Assembly: GCF_022343685.1 (NCBI RefSeq)
Contig: NZ_CP092123.1
Span: 1,550,001-1,614,000, forward strand
Reading direction: 5' to 3'
Source: Marinobacterium sediminicola
GTDB lineage: Bacteria; Pseudomonadota; Gammaproteobacteria; Pseudomonadales; Balneatricaceae
Length of the DNA: 64,000 bases
The position numbers and the translations under genes were made by a program. How positions within the stretch are numbered: the stretch's first letter is position 1; each line of letters begins with the position of its first letter. This document shows positions 25,046-34,892 of the stretch, piece by piece. The notes beneath the pieces were generated by a model, which saw only the letters and a program-made list of their open reading frames with translations, had not been told where the DNA came from and did not search any database.

Positions 25046-26497
25046 ATGAAGCTCAAGGATAGCCGCTTGCTTCGCCAGCAGGCATATGTTGATGGTCGAT
25101 GGGTCGATGCGCTCAGTGGTGAAACCTTCGCGGTCTGCAATCCGGCCACCGGTGAAGAGATTGTGCAGGTTCCATGGATGGCAGAAGCCGATGCCGCGGC
25201 GGCAGTTGAGGCTGCGGAGAGCGCGTTTGTTAAATGGCGCAAAACCACAGCCAAGGAGCGTGCAGTCATTTTGCGTTGCTGGTACGAGCTGATGCTCGAT
25301 AACGCCGATGATTTGGCCTTGCTGATGACGCTTGAACAAGGCAAGCCATTGTCAGAAGCCAAGGGAGAGGTGATCTATGCCGCCAGCTTTATCGAGTGGT
25401 TCGCCGAAGAGGGTAAGCGTGCGTACGGAGAGATTGTGCCCAGCCACAAGCCTGATACCCGTATTCTGGTCAGTCGCGAGCCGGTCGGAGTTGTTGCGGC
25501 AATCACGCCGTGGAACTTTCCGTCTGCCATGATTACACGCAAGGCCGCACCCGCTTTGGCTGCCGGCTGTACCTTCATTTGCAAGCCGGCCGAGGATACG
25601 CCTCTGTCAGCACTGGCGCTGGCGGAACTGGCGGAGCGGGCCGGTGTGCCGGCAGGTGTGTTTAACATCATTACCGGTAATCCCAAGGCGTTGGGTGCGA
25701 TACTTACGGGCAGTGAAAAGGTGCGCAAGCTTTCGTTTACCGGTTCGACCGGTGTCGGTAAGTTGTTGATGGCGCAGTGTGCCGATACCGTCAAGCGTGT
25801 TTCACTCGAGCTTGGCGGCAATGCACCATTTATCGTGTTTGATGATGCCGATCTGGATCGCGCACTTGATGGCGCCATGGCATCCAAGTACCGCAATACC
25901 GGACAAACCTGTGTGTGTACCAACCGTTTTCTGGTTCAGGCAGGCATCTATGACCGTTTTGTCGAAGGGCTGGCCGCCCGTACGGCGGCACTTAAGGTCG
26001 GTTCTGGCCTTGAGCCGGATGTGCAGCAGGGGCCGCTGATCAACCAGGCTGCTGTTGAAAAGATTCAGGCACATATCGATGATGCAGTTGCCAAGGGGGC
26101 CGAGGTGGTCTGTGGTGGCAAACCTCATGAGCTGGGGCGCACCTGGTTTGAGCCGACTGTGCTCAAAAACGTCACGACGGATATGTGTGTGGCACGTGAG
26201 GAAACCTTTGGGCCCTTGGCTCCGATTTTTAAATTCACCGATGAAACCGAGGCCATCGCCATGGCCAATGCGACCGAGTATGGTCTGGCTGCGTACTTCT
26301 ACAGTCGTGATCTTGGGCGTTGCTGGCGCGTGGCTGAAGGTCTGGAATATGGCATGGTCGGTATCAATGAAGGCGTGATCTCGACCGAGCTTGCGCCTTT
26401 TGGTGGCATCAAGGCTTCCGGCTTGGGTCGGGAGGGTGCGCGTCAGGGACTGGAAGAGTATCTGGAGTATAAGTACATGTTGATGGGCGGGTTATAG
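25046..26497 (+). CDS. gabD: NAD(P)-dependent succinate-semialdehyde dehydrogenase
   Basis: 483-residue aldehyde dehydrogenase that matches the succinate-semialdehyde dehydrogenase group. Visible are ITPWNFPSAM (Rossmann entry), FTGSTGVGKLL (cofactor), the general base ELGGNAPFIV and the catalytic cysteine in GQTCVCTNRF, and EEYLEYKY at the C-terminus, all as in GabD. The reaction oxidises succinate semialdehyde to succinate in GABA degradation. Start ATG has the near-ideal GGAGGTGAT ribosome site. No GABA transaminase is adjacent, so related semialdehydes such as glutarate semialdehyde are also possible substrates. Confidence 0.85.
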   Translation: MKLKDSRLLRQQAYVDGRWVDALSGETFAVCNPATGEEIVQVPWMAEADAAAAVEAAESAFVKWRKTTAKERAVILRCWYELMLDNADDLALLMTLEQGKPLSEAKGEVIYAASFIEWFAEEGKRAYGEIVPSHKPDTRILVSREPVGVVAAITPWNFPSAMITRKAAPALAAGCTFICKPAEDTPLSALALAELAERAGVPAGVFNIITGNPKALGAILTGSEKVRKLSFTGSTGVGKLLMAQCADTVKRVSLELGGNAPFIVFDDADLDRALDGAMASKYRNTGQTCVCTNRFLVQAGIYDRFVEGLAARTAALKVGSGLEPDVQQGPLINQAAVEKIQAHIDDAVAKGAEVVCGGKPHELGRTWFEPTVLKNVTTDMCVAREETFGPLAPIFKFTDETEAIAMANATEYGLAAYFYSRDLGRCWRVAEGLEYGMVGINEGVISTELAPFGGIKASGLGREGARQGLEEYLEYKYMLMGGL

Positions 26498-26511
26498 GGA
26501 CGTCATCGTTT

Positions 26512-26541
26512 AAAAAAACGGGGCCTCATGGCCCCGTTTTA
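26512..26541. terminator. Bidirectional terminator between gabD and phaC
   Basis: ACGGGGCC (26518-26525) and GGCCCCGT (26530-26537) form a perfect 8-bp stem with a TCAT loop, with seven A before and four T after. It can terminate both convergent transcripts. Confidence 0.85.
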
Positions 26542-26558
26542 CTTGCGGTAGTTAGCGC

Positions 26559-28304
26559 TTAATCGAGTCGGTTGCGCACGTAACTGCCAGGGGCAGCTTC
26601 AATGACCTGGTAGTGATCATTGCCATATTCGGCTGGTGCAGGCACTTTCTTGCCGGCGCGACGGCGCAGCCAGTCGCTCCAGTGGTTCCACCAGGAGCCC
26701 TCTTGGCGTTCAGCGGACTCGAGCCAGGCATCCGGGCCCTTGCCCATTTCGCCCTTGATCCAGAAGTTGCGACGGTTTTTCTTGGCCGGGTTGATGACCC
26801 CGGCAACGTGGCCGCTGGCGCCAAGTACGAATTCCACTGTGCCGCCAAGCAGATCCGTTGCCTTGAAGGTGCCTTTCCAGGGGGCAATGTGATCTTCCAT
26901 TGTCGACAGGAAGTAGCAGGGTGTTTTGACCCGGCGGAGATCGATCGGCTCGCCACAGATGGTCAGCGCATCCGGCTGGATCAACTTGTTTTCCAGGTAC
27001 ATGCGGTTGATGTAGAAAGTATACATCTCGGCAGGCAGGTTGGTTGGATCGCTGTTCCAGTAGAGGATGTCGAAAGGTGGGGGTGTCTGACCCTTGAGGT
27101 AGTTGTTCACCACGTAAGACCAGATCAAGTCATTGGAGCGCAGCATGTTGAACGAAGTGGCCAGCTCGCGACCGTGCAGTATGCCTTCGTTCTGGACCTT
27201 GGACTCCAGGTGTTTGACCTGATACTGATCGATATAAACGCACAGGTCGCCCGGATCGCTGAAGTCGATTAATGTGGTCAGGAAGGTACAGCTGCCAACG
27301 GAATTGTCCTTCCGGTTGGCCAGGACAGCCAGAGCAGACGCCGTCAGTGTGCCGCCAACACACCAGGACACCAGATTCAGTTTTTCCTGTTGGCTGATGT
27401 CCTTGGCAACCTCGATGGCTTTCAGGATGCCATCACCGACATAGTCATCCCAGCTGAGGTTGCGCTGTTCCGGTGAGGGGTTGGTCCATGAAATCAGGTA
27501 AACATCCTGTCCCTGCTCAAGGCAGTAGCGGACAAAAGAGTTGTCAGGTTGAAGATCCAGAATATAGAACTTGTTGATGCTGGGAGGAATGATCAACGTC
27601 GGGCGTTCATAGGTCTGTTCGGTCAGCGGTTTGTAGTGAATCAGCTGGAAAATGGGGTTCTGATATACGACTGCACCCTCAGTCGTGGCCAGATTGGTGC
27701 CCAGTTCAAACGCATCCTCGTCGGTCATCGAGATGCGGCCCTTGTCGATATCACTTAGCAGGTTCTTGAGTCCATCAACCAGACTGGCGCCTTTGGTCTC
27801 GAGAGCTTGCTGCAGCACTTCAGGGTTGGTGACGGCGAAGTTGGTCGGTGACAGCGCATCAACATACTGCTGCGTATAGAACTCAAGCTTCTGCTGTTCC
27901 TGGGGAGACAGTTTGGCGTTATGAGCCATCTCCATCAGCATGCGTGATGTGAGCAGGTAGGACTGCTTGATGTAATCGAAAACAGGATTCTTTGACCACT
28001 CTTCAGCCTTGAACCGGCGGTCGCCGGGAGGCGGCTCAGCAACCGGGTTCTCGCTGGTGTTGCCGCTAAGCAGGTTACGCCAAAGATTGAACTGCGCTTG
28101 CTGATAGTCGGCGATGGCACGGATCCAGACTGTTGGGTCCTCCAGTGAGCGCGTGGCCAGCTCAGTCCAGGATTGTGTGAATTGGCGCAGGATGTCGTCT
28201 CCACCTGTGGCAGAGAACATCTCCAGCACCTTGCTGGTTTCTCGATTTACGTAGTTGATGAATTCCTGAGGGTCCGTTGCGATATTGCCGTTTGTATCCG
28301 TCAT
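26559..28304 (-). CDS. phaC: Class I poly(3-hydroxyalkanoate) synthase
   Basis: 581-residue PHA synthase that polymerises short-chain (R)-3-hydroxyacyl-CoA into storage granules. The lipase-like box SWCVGGT holds the catalytic cysteine (C315 here, C319 in the Cupriavidus enzyme), with the aspartate in FLSTMEDHIAPW and the histidine in ASGHVAGVINP. Length and the N-terminal helical domain make it class I. The ATG at 28304 is preferred over 28337, which has no ribosome site. A second, class III synthase lies at 55053-56991. No phaA/phaB or phasin gene is beside it. Confidence 0.95.
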   Translation of the reverse strand: MTDTNGNIATDPQEFINYVNRETSKVLEMFSATGGDDILRQFTQSWTELATRSLEDPTVWIRAIADYQQAQFNLWRNLLSGNTSENPVAEPPPGDRRFKAEEWSKNPVFDYIKQSYLLTSRMLMEMAHNAKLSPQEQQKLEFYTQQYVDALSPTNFAVTNPEVLQQALETKGASLVDGLKNLLSDIDKGRISMTDEDAFELGTNLATTEGAVVYQNPIFQLIHYKPLTEQTYERPTLIIPPSINKFYILDLQPDNSFVRYCLEQGQDVYLISWTNPSPEQRNLSWDDYVGDGILKAIEVAKDISQQEKLNLVSWCVGGTLTASALAVLANRKDNSVGSCTFLTTLIDFSDPGDLCVYIDQYQVKHLESKVQNEGILHGRELATSFNMLRSNDLIWSYVVNNYLKGQTPPPFDILYWNSDPTNLPAEMYTFYINRMYLENKLIQPDALTICGEPIDLRRVKTPCYFLSTMEDHIAPWKGTFKATDLLGGTVEFVLGASGHVAGVINPAKKNRRNFWIKGEMGKGPDAWLESAERQEGSWWNHWSDWLRRRAGKKVPAPAEYGNDHYQVIEAAPGSYVRNRLD

Positions 28305-28423
28305 AAATGCCTGCTTCCAATCTGCTGTTCTGGACATCAATACCGGCGAATACTCGGCTGCCGGTTGCTACGGGCTGATGGCACGTCACTACCTGTTGAG
28401 CATGTAGCGGTGTTACCACATGG

Positions 28424-28443
28424 CGACTCCGATGGCGGAGTCG
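28424..28443. repeat. Hairpin in the phaC upstream region
   Basis: CGACTCCG (28424-28431) and CGGAGTCG (28436-28443) form a perfect 8-bp stem with an ATGG loop about 120 bases upstream of the phaC start, between phaC and the divergent glutaredoxin-like gene. There is no T-run; it could be an operator or a leader structure. Confidence 0.4.
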
Positions 28444-28601
28444 TGGCAAGTCAGCTCAACTATTACAATACTCTTGAGTCTCGAATAGGCAACCCTAACG
28501 ATCATATGTTGCAATTTTTTGTATGTGTCCGTCTCAGGTTGGATTGCTGCAGGTGCGGTAATCAGTAAGAATGGCAGACTGAGTTCATTAGGAGTTTCGG
28601 T

Positions 28602-28853
28602 GTGCTGTATTTGGATTTGATGACGACCGAGGGGTGTCATCTATGTGAAGACGCGATTGCAGTGCTGCAGCAGGTGCTGGTAGCAGGCCAGGCAGAGGTC
28701 GACCTGGTCGATATTGTATATGAGCCAAAATTGATGGAGCTATATGCCGAGCGAATTCCTGTTCTGGTTGATCGTGGGACTGGGCAGGAACTGGGGTGGC
28801 CGTTCGAGGCTCAGCAGTTGCGACAGTTCATAGACGCGTTGCCACACTGCTGA
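28602..28853 (+). CDS. Glutaredoxin-like protein (DUF836 family)
   Basis: 83-residue thioredoxin-fold protein with the redox motif C-H-L-C (TTEGCHLCEDA) near residue 12 and a cis-proline in RIPVLVD near residue 53. The size and motif fit the glutaredoxin-like DUF836 family. Starts at GTG 28602 with AGGAG seven bases upstream; divergent from phaC and convergent with slt, nine bases after its stop. Confidence 0.8.
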   Translation: MLYLDLMTTEGCHLCEDAIAVLQQVLVAGQAEVDLVDIVYEPKLMELYAERIPVLVDRGTGQELGWPFEAQQLRQFIDALPHC

Positions 28854-28862
28854 GCCTGATGG

Positions 28863-30806
28863 TCAGTCTTTACTGTTCAAGGCCAGGGTCGAGAACTCCT
28901 GTTCACTGAACAGGGTTACATTTTGGTCGTTCAAGCGTTCGTAGATGACTCTGAAAGACAGCACGTTCTGTACATAATTCCGTGTTTCATCGAAAGGTAT
29001 GGTTTCGATCCAGATATCCAGAGGCAGCTTGCCGCGAGCGTCCAGCCACTGGCTTACCCTTCCTGGGCCAGCATTGTAAGCCGCCGTGGCATACACCTTA
29101 TTGCCATTGAAACGCTCAAAAACTTCACTCAGGTAAGCTGTGCCCAGCTGGATGTTGGTGTTTGGTTCACTCAAGTCTGAGAGTCCCCCTAAGGTAATGC
29201 CGTGGCGTCTGGCGGTTGCACGAGCAGTTGCTGGCATCAATTGCATCAGGCCGCGTGCGCCCACGCGAGATTTGGCGCCCATCCAGAAGGCGCTTTCCTG
29301 GCGTGTAATTGCCAGTGCCCAGGACGGCGAGATATCACGATTGCTGGCATGGAGCTGAAACAGTTCGGGATAGGGGTTGGGGAACCTCAATGTCATGTCA
29401 TCCCACTGGCGGCTACTGATCGCGCCTCTGATGCCTTGATGATGCCATCCCCAGCGATTGACCAGGTGAGCTGCAAGGTGGATCTGTTCTGGGCTCATCT
29501 CGGCTGTTGCCAGGTTCCATTCGGAACGTGCATCCGAGAAACGCTCCAAAGCCAGTAATTCTCGGATGCGAGTGAACGCGGGAGTGGTGGACAGGGCCTC
29601 AAGCTGGTTGCTGTCCAGCTGGGCTGGCTGATTATTCAGAGAATATTCACGTCCCAAAATTTGGGCTGCCATGAATCCATAGAAACTGCGTTCTTGTGCC
29701 AGTGTGGCCAGAAGGGCGGTGTTCTCTTGTCCAACGGCCTGCTGGGCGATCGCTTTCCAGTACCGCCAGCGATCCGACTGGCGCTCACTTTCCGGTAGTT
29801 TAGCGATCAGGTAAAGCACCTCATCCCACTTCTTTTCGCTCAACGCCAAACGGATACGCCAGCCGGTCAATTCCGAGTGTTCATGTTTTGGATCCAGCTC
29901 GGCCAGCAGGTTTTGACCTTCAGTATTCGGGAAACGTTTCGCGAACCAGACACCCAAATAGTTGGTTAATTCGGCCTGTTTTTCCGGACTGAACTCAAAG
30001 CGTGAACGTTCGCGTATCCAGAGCCTCAGTGCCGCCTCAAGGTCCTGTCGTGCCAGCCGCTTGACGACCATTTCCAACAGTACGGGAGCACTGTCAGCAC
30101 CCGGTTTCAGCCTGTCGGGTTCGCTCAGGAGCAGTCCTGGGTTCTGATAAAGAGACAGGATTCGGTCAGCTTCAGCCAGATCTGCAGGATCAGTAATGAA
30201 GCGTTTGACATAGGTAGACAGGCCAGAGCGTCCGCTTATCAGTGCGGCCCTGTAACGTTGTAGAGCATCAGAGGAGCGAAAGTTTTCGGATTGAAGCCAG
30301 GCATCGAACAGAGGATCACACAGGTCGGGCTGAGAGTGGCCCACTGTCCATAATTCTCTGGCTTCATTCCAGGCTGCTGTCAATCTGTCCTGTTCAAGCA
30401 GAGACCGACCATTAAGGCACCGGAGTTCAGTGCTGGGACGCTGGATTTGCTGCCAGGCGGAATCAAAGGCATCCCAATGGCCCTGTTCGCCAGTGTGACG
30501 AGCCCAGGCAAACAGTATACGACCATGCAGGGGAGTGTCAGCATTACGTTCAAGGAAGTCGTTAATGATCTCGGGGGACTGGCTATCCAGAGAAGCACTC
30601 AACAGACGGTATTCCAGGTAGGGATACAACGGATATGCCGATAATAACTGGTGTGTGGACTCGCTGATATTCCCCGGAGCGGTAACAGCTGTGGAGTAAT
30701 GTTCAACAAAGCTTTGACGGAGTGGATGTTGATCTTTTGAATCAGCGGCCTGGACCTGGGCTGTCACCAGAGCGCCAATCAGTATCATGCGGCAAGGCTT
30801 AATCAT
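28863..30806 (-). CDS. slt: Soluble lytic murein transglycosylase
   Basis: 647-residue periplasmic enzyme that cleaves peptidoglycan to 1,6-anhydromuropeptides. A signal peptide (MIKPCRMILIGALVTAQVQA) is followed by a long superhelical U/L domain and a C-terminal lysozyme-like domain with the catalytic glutamate in ITRQESAFW and the conserved GLMQLMPATA and AYNAGPGRV motifs. Slt70 architecture is complete. The ATG at 30806 has AGAGGA five bases upstream and starts directly at the signal peptide; the frame is open to 30836. Confidence 0.93.
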   Translation of the reverse strand: MIKPCRMILIGALVTAQVQAADSKDQHPLRQSFVEHYSTAVTAPGNISESTHQLLSAYPLYPYLEYRLLSASLDSQSPEIINDFLERNADTPLHGRILFAWARHTGEQGHWDAFDSAWQQIQRPSTELRCLNGRSLLEQDRLTAAWNEARELWTVGHSQPDLCDPLFDAWLQSENFRSSDALQRYRAALISGRSGLSTYVKRFITDPADLAEADRILSLYQNPGLLLSEPDRLKPGADSAPVLLEMVVKRLARQDLEAALRLWIRERSRFEFSPEKQAELTNYLGVWFAKRFPNTEGQNLLAELDPKHEHSELTGWRIRLALSEKKWDEVLYLIAKLPESERQSDRWRYWKAIAQQAVGQENTALLATLAQERSFYGFMAAQILGREYSLNNQPAQLDSNQLEALSTTPAFTRIRELLALERFSDARSEWNLATAEMSPEQIHLAAHLVNRWGWHHQGIRGAISSRQWDDMTLRFPNPYPELFQLHASNRDISPSWALAITRQESAFWMGAKSRVGARGLMQLMPATARATARRHGITLGGLSDLSEPNTNIQLGTAYLSEVFERFNGNKVYATAAYNAGPGRVSQWLDARGKLPLDIWIETIPFDETRNYVQNVLSFRVIYERLNDQNVTLFSEQEFSTLALNSKD

Positions 30807-30952
30807 CGGGTCCTCTCGGGTTGCCTGGGGGAGCATTAACGGCAGTGTATATCGAGTTGGTTGGGAAAATCACCTCAGCCAAGGGTTTTCAGTGTTAAAC
30901 ACAATTTCAGGTACACTAGCGGCTGATATTACATGACAGGGTGCAAGTCTTT

Positions 30953-32839
30953 ATGCCGTTGGTGAAGTTTGAGGGTGTTTCGGTCAGTTTCAGCGCGGCG
31001 CCGCTGCTGGATAATGTTGATTTCCAAATCGACCCGGGTGAGCGGATCGCTCTGGTAGGCCTGAATGGTGCAGGCAAGTCGACATTGATGAAGCTGGTTT
31101 CGGGCGAAATTCATGCCGATCATGGGACTGTATGGCAGGACCCGGCTATTCGTGTAGCCAAGTTGCCGCAGATGCTGCCGGCGGCTGATGAGCGCCGTGT
31201 GTACGATGTGGTTGCGGAAGGGCTTGCAGATGTAGTGGCGTTTCGGGAAGCCTACGACCAATTGTCACATCAGACTGATGCGGCATCGCTGCAGAAGCTG
31301 GAGCGACTCCAGCACCAGTTGGAAGCTCGGGATGGATGGCATCTGGAACAGCAGGTACAGACAGTGCTGGACCGCCTGGGATTGGATGCCGATACCCGAA
31401 TGGCCGAACTTTCTGGTGGCTGGCGCCGACGTGCTGCACTTGGCGCGGCCCTGGTGCAGAAGCCGGATCTGCTGCTGCTGGACGAGCCGACCAACCATCT
31501 TGATATCGAAACCATTGAATGGCTGGAGCAGATGATGCTCGATTTTCGAGGTTCCATTCTGTTCGTATCCCATGACCGCGCCCTGGTTGAGAAGCTTGCG
31601 ACACGAATCGTTGAGCTTGATCGCGGTAACCTGACCAGTTTCCCGGGCAGTTATAATCGTTACCTTGAGCTGAAGCAGCAGTTGTTGGAAGAGGAGGAGC
31701 GTCAGAACGCCGAATTTGACAAGAAACTGGCTCAGGAGGAGCGATGGATTCGTCAGGGAATCAAGGCCCGTCGCACGCGTAACGAAGGACGTGTGCGCGC
31801 TCTGGAGCAGATGCGACGCGAACGTTCACAGCGGCGCGAGCGTCAGTCCAGTGCCAGCTTCGGCCTGGAAGAGGCGCAAAAGTCGGGCAAACTGGTTGCC
31901 GAGCTTGAACAGGTTTACATGTCTTACGAAGGCAAGCCGTTGCTGCAGAACTTCTCCATGAAAGTGCAGCGAGGGGATCGTATTGGTCTTATCGGGCCCA
32001 ATGGCAGTGGTAAAAGTACCTTGCTTAAGATCATTCTGGGGCAGTTGCAACCGGATGAAGGCAGCGTGCGACTGGGTACCAAGCTCGAGGTGGCTTATTT
32101 CGATCAGCTGAGAGGGCAGTTGGATCCCGAAAAAAGCGTGATCGATAACGTGTCTGGCGGGCGTGAAAGCATCGAGATAAACGGCCAGAACAAGCACATC
32201 ATTGGTTACCTTCAGGATTTTCTGTTCAGTCCTGAGCGCGCCAGGACGCCCGTGAAGGCGCTGTCCGGTGGCGAGTGTAACCGTCTGTTGCTGGCACGCC
32301 TGTTCAGTCAGCCGGCGAACGTGCTGGTTCTGGATGAGCCGACCAACGACCTGGATATTGAAACCCTTGAATTACTGGAAGAAATTCTGCTGAATTTCGA
32401 TGGTACTATCCTGCTTGTCAGTCATGATCGACGCTTCCTTGACAATGTTGTGACCAGCTCGGTTGTCTTTGAAGGGAAAGGGCAGGTGCGCGAATATGTG
32501 GGTGGCTACCAGGACTGGTTACGTCAACGTCCAGTCAAAAAGGTATCAACTGCCGAACAGAAAGCCGAGAGCAAGGCAGCTGAAAACAAGCCGGTTAAGA
32601 AGCAGAACAAGAAGCTCAGCTATAAGCTGCAGCGTGAGCTGGATCAGCTGCCTGCTCAGCTGGAAGATGCTGAGCAGGCGCTGGAAGCGTTGCAGACGGT
32701 GGTAGCGTCACCCGATTTCTATAGCGGTGATCACGCCAAGGTAGCAGACACGCTGGCCAAACTGCATGAGCAAGAGCAGCAGCTGGAGCAGCTGATGGAG
32801 CGCTGGGTGGAGCTGGAGGCGATGCAGGAGGGGGATTAA
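30953..32839 (+). CDS. uup: ABC-F ATPase Uup
   Basis: 628-residue cytoplasmic ABC-F protein: two nucleotide-binding domains (Walker A GLNGAGKST and GPNGSGKST; signatures LSGGW and LSGGE; both with LLLDEPTNHLD-type Walker B) joined by a charged linker, followed by a C-terminal coiled coil (~560-625) that binds DNA in Uup. Sequence and length closely follow E. coli Uup, implicated in precise excision control and ribosome function. ATG 30953 is chosen over GTG 30941. Convergent with uspA, overlapping by four bases. Confidence 0.93.
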   Translation: MPLVKFEGVSVSFSAAPLLDNVDFQIDPGERIALVGLNGAGKSTLMKLVSGEIHADHGTVWQDPAIRVAKLPQMLPAADERRVYDVVAEGLADVVAFREAYDQLSHQTDAASLQKLERLQHQLEARDGWHLEQQVQTVLDRLGLDADTRMAELSGGWRRRAALGAALVQKPDLLLLDEPTNHLDIETIEWLEQMMLDFRGSILFVSHDRALVEKLATRIVELDRGNLTSFPGSYNRYLELKQQLLEEEERQNAEFDKKLAQEERWIRQGIKARRTRNEGRVRALEQMRRERSQRRERQSSASFGLEEAQKSGKLVAELEQVYMSYEGKPLLQNFSMKVQRGDRIGLIGPNGSGKSTLLKIILGQLQPDEGSVRLGTKLEVAYFDQLRGQLDPEKSVIDNVSGGRESIEINGQNKHIIGYLQDFLFSPERARTPVKALSGGECNRLLLARLFSQPANVLVLDEPTNDLDIETLELLEEILLNFDGTILLVSHDRRFLDNVVTSSVVFEGKGQVREYVGGYQDWLRQRPVKKVSTAEQKAESKAAENKPVKKQNKKLSYKLQRELDQLPAQLEDAEQALEALQTVVASPDFYSGDHAKVADTLAKLHEQEQQLEQLMERWVELEAMQEGD

Positions 32840-33276
32840 CCCTCCTCTTTCACCCGGATGGCCAGCACGTCACACTTGGCTCCGTGGAGTACTCCGTTTG
32901 CGGTGGAGCCGAGAAGCAGGGCCAAACCATGACGACCGTGACTGCCTACGATCACCAGGTCAGTACCCAGCTCTTCCGCTGCTCGATGAATTTCCGTTTC
33001 GGTGTGTCCGGTGACAATGATTTTCTTGTTGACCGGATAGCCAATGGTTTCAGCATACTGGTCCAGTTTGCTGCGGGCATGCTCATCGAGCTGTTCCTGA
33101 ATGGTGGTAAGGTCCATTGGAACATCGCCGCCATAGGCAAAACTGAGCGGCTCCACGACGTGGATCAGGTTTAACTCGGCCCCGAATGCTTGCGCCATCT
33201 GGGCTGTTTTGGATGCCAGTTGAGCTGATTCCTCTGACAGATCCAAAGCGAGCAGAATGCGGGTGTAAATACTCAT
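32836..33276 (-). CDS. uspA: Universal stress protein A
   Basis: 146-residue Usp fold. The N-terminal strand MSIYTRILLALDLS and the ATP-loop consensus G-2x-G-9x-G-S (GSHGRHGLALLLGST) are present. UspA-type proteins accumulate in growth arrest and stress. The ATG at 33276 has AAGGA nine bases upstream and matches the family start; the frame is open to 33384. Convergent with uup with a four-base overlap. Confidence 0.9.
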   Translation of the reverse strand: MSIYTRILLALDLSEESAQLASKTAQMAQAFGAELNLIHVVEPLSFAYGGDVPMDLTTIQEQLDEHARSKLDQYAETIGYPVNKKIIVTGHTETEIHRAAEELGTDLVIVGSHGRHGLALLLGSTANGVLHGAKCDVLAIRVKEEG

Positions 33277-33488
33277 GCGCTTAATCCTTCCGTTGGGCTG
33301 CATGTTGCAACCGTTCGACTGGGTGTTCTTCCAGCAGAATAGCATCAAGCATGGTGGGAGTCCCCCGTTCAGATCAAGAAACACTATCGGAGTCTTAAGG
33401 CCTACTGTTGCCTGCCTGTCAGGACGGTTATGATCCGGGACGAAACGAAGCGGCTGTAAAACAGCCAGTTTGGAGGCGCAAAGTACAA

Positions 33489-33995
33489 ATGAAGTGGCTG
33501 ATTATTGGCTTTATTCTGGCATCCCTGATTGGGTCTGTCATGTGGGTGATGCCCAGTCCGCGTCAGCGTTATCAGGCGCAGCTGCGTATGCGTGCGCGTC
33601 AAATGGGTATTCAAGTCCAATTGGCTCGCATCACGCTGCCGCGCGCCAAGGGTGAAGTGGAGCAGGAGACGGTGAGCGTACCCGCCTACCGTTTCATTCG
33701 TGACAATCTGGAGCGCGTTGAGCGTGATAACTGGCCCAGTTGGGAAGTGCATCGATTAGAGACCATCGACAACGAGGGATTGCCGGCAGGCTGGAGTTGG
33801 CTCAAGGGGCAGGGGCGCTTGTCCAGTGAGGCGAAGGTTCAGCTGGTTGCGCTGCTGGAAGCGCTTCCGGAAGATGTGGTGGGTGTAGAGTCCACCCCGC
33901 TGCATCTGTCACTCTACTGGCACGAAAAGGGAGAGGCTGATCGTATCGATCAGTTGCAGTCGCTGGTGAAGCCGTTGCTGGCGAACAAGATCTAA
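33489..33995 (+). CDS. Unrecognised membrane-anchored protein
   Basis: 168 residues with one N-terminal hydrophobic helix (MKWLIIGFILASLIGSVMWVM) and a soluble remainder rich in arginine and glutamine near residues 22-40. I do not recognise a family. The downstream part contains regularly spaced W residues and an IDQLQSLVKPLL tail. The frame is open from 33408 but the ATG at 33489, preceded by GGAGG, starts at the helix. Its neighbours are uspA and another unknown membrane protein on the opposite strand, with which it converges. Confidence 0.65.
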   Translation: MKWLIIGFILASLIGSVMWVMPSPRQRYQAQLRMRARQMGIQVQLARITLPRAKGEVEQETVSVPAYRFIRDNLERVERDNWPSWEVHRLETIDNEGLPAGWSWLKGQGRLSSEAKVQLVALLEALPEDVVGVESTPLHLSLYWHEKGEADRIDQLQSLVKPLLANKI

Positions 33996-34000
33996 GATGC

Positions 34001-34729
34001 TCAGGACGACTCGTTCAGGTAGTCGTCCAGTGACTCTGCCAAAGCACCGGCGCCAAGGTTGCGTTTGGGTTGCAGTTGATCAATTGCGGCTTGCAGTTCG
34101 TCCAGCTTCGGCTGTTTCTGGCGCTGAGGTGCCGTAGCTCGTACCAGCACAGCCTTGGCATGTTTGAGGTGACTGAGTGCGGTGTGCTTGTCGCCCATCT
34201 CCATTAGACGATTGGCCTGATGATGGTGAGCGTCAGCGACCAGAGAGACATTCAGCCAGTACAGTTCCTGTTGGTAGGTTCGTGCCAGTTGGCCGGTCAT
34301 TTTGCCACCCTTGGCCATCTGGATGATCAGTTTTTCAGCGAAATTGATGTAGATCTGGGCTCGCTTGACAGCTCGGTCGCTGTTGAAGCGCGATTTGTCC
34401 GGGCGGCTGCGGTCGCTGGTTTCCTTAAGGTCACTGATTTGCGTCATGAGTTCGGAGTCAGGTGCCAGAAGACTGATCTCTTCTATCAAAGCCATGGCGT
34501 GCTGGTTAAGCTTGTCCACGATGTCCTGTCGACAGCCGCTTTCCTTCAGTATCGCCAGGGCATTCAAAGTGTGTTCTGCCTGGGTCTTGAGCCAATTCAA
34601 GCGCTCATGGCGCTTTTCCGACGCCTGCTCTCGAGTGGTTATGACATAATTTACCACCAGAGCCAGTATGCCGACGCCTGAAAGCATGATTACAAGATAC
34701 AGGTTGTCTCCAAGCATGTGGTTTGGCAC
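34001..34729 (-). CDS. Unrecognised single-helix cytoplasmic-facing protein
   Basis: 242 residues with one hydrophobic helix (LYLVIMLSGVGILALVVNYVI, ~10-30) followed by a basic, helical cytoplasmic domain. Conserved-looking stretches include LNWLKTQAEHTLNALAILKE and AQIYINFAEKLIIQM. I see no catalytic motif and do not recognise the family. The start is GTG 34729 or ATG 34717. Convergent with the unknown gene at 33489, and it precedes topA divergently. Confidence 0.6.
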   Translation of the reverse strand: MPNHMLGDNLYLVIMLSGVGILALVVNYVITTREQASEKRHERLNWLKTQAEHTLNALAILKESGCRQDIVDKLNQHAMALIEEISLLAPDSELMTQISDLKETSDRSRPDKSRFNSDRAVKRAQIYINFAEKLIIQMAKGGKMTGQLARTYQQELYWLNVSLVADAHHHQANRLMEMGDKHTALSHLKHAKAVLVRATAPQRQKQPKLDELQAAIDQLQPKRNLGAGALAESLDDYLNESS

Positions 34730-34817
34730 TCTGAAAAAAGAACTAATTTACATCAGATACCGGGCAGAATGTAAGCGATAAGCCTGTTCATCGATTTTGT
34801 CTTGACTAAGAGTTCGC

Positions 34818-34846
34818 TTGACGCTGAGAGCACCACACCTTATATA
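34818..34846 (+). promoter_or_regulatory. topA sigma-70 promoter
   Basis: TTGACG (34818-34823), 17-base spacer, TATATA (34841-34846): a near-consensus promoter with a predicted start near 34853, about 40 bases before the topA ATG. Confidence 0.8.
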
Positions 34847-34892
34847 TGCTCGCAGTTTATGAGTTGCCCGTCGTAAAAAGGATCCGTATCTC

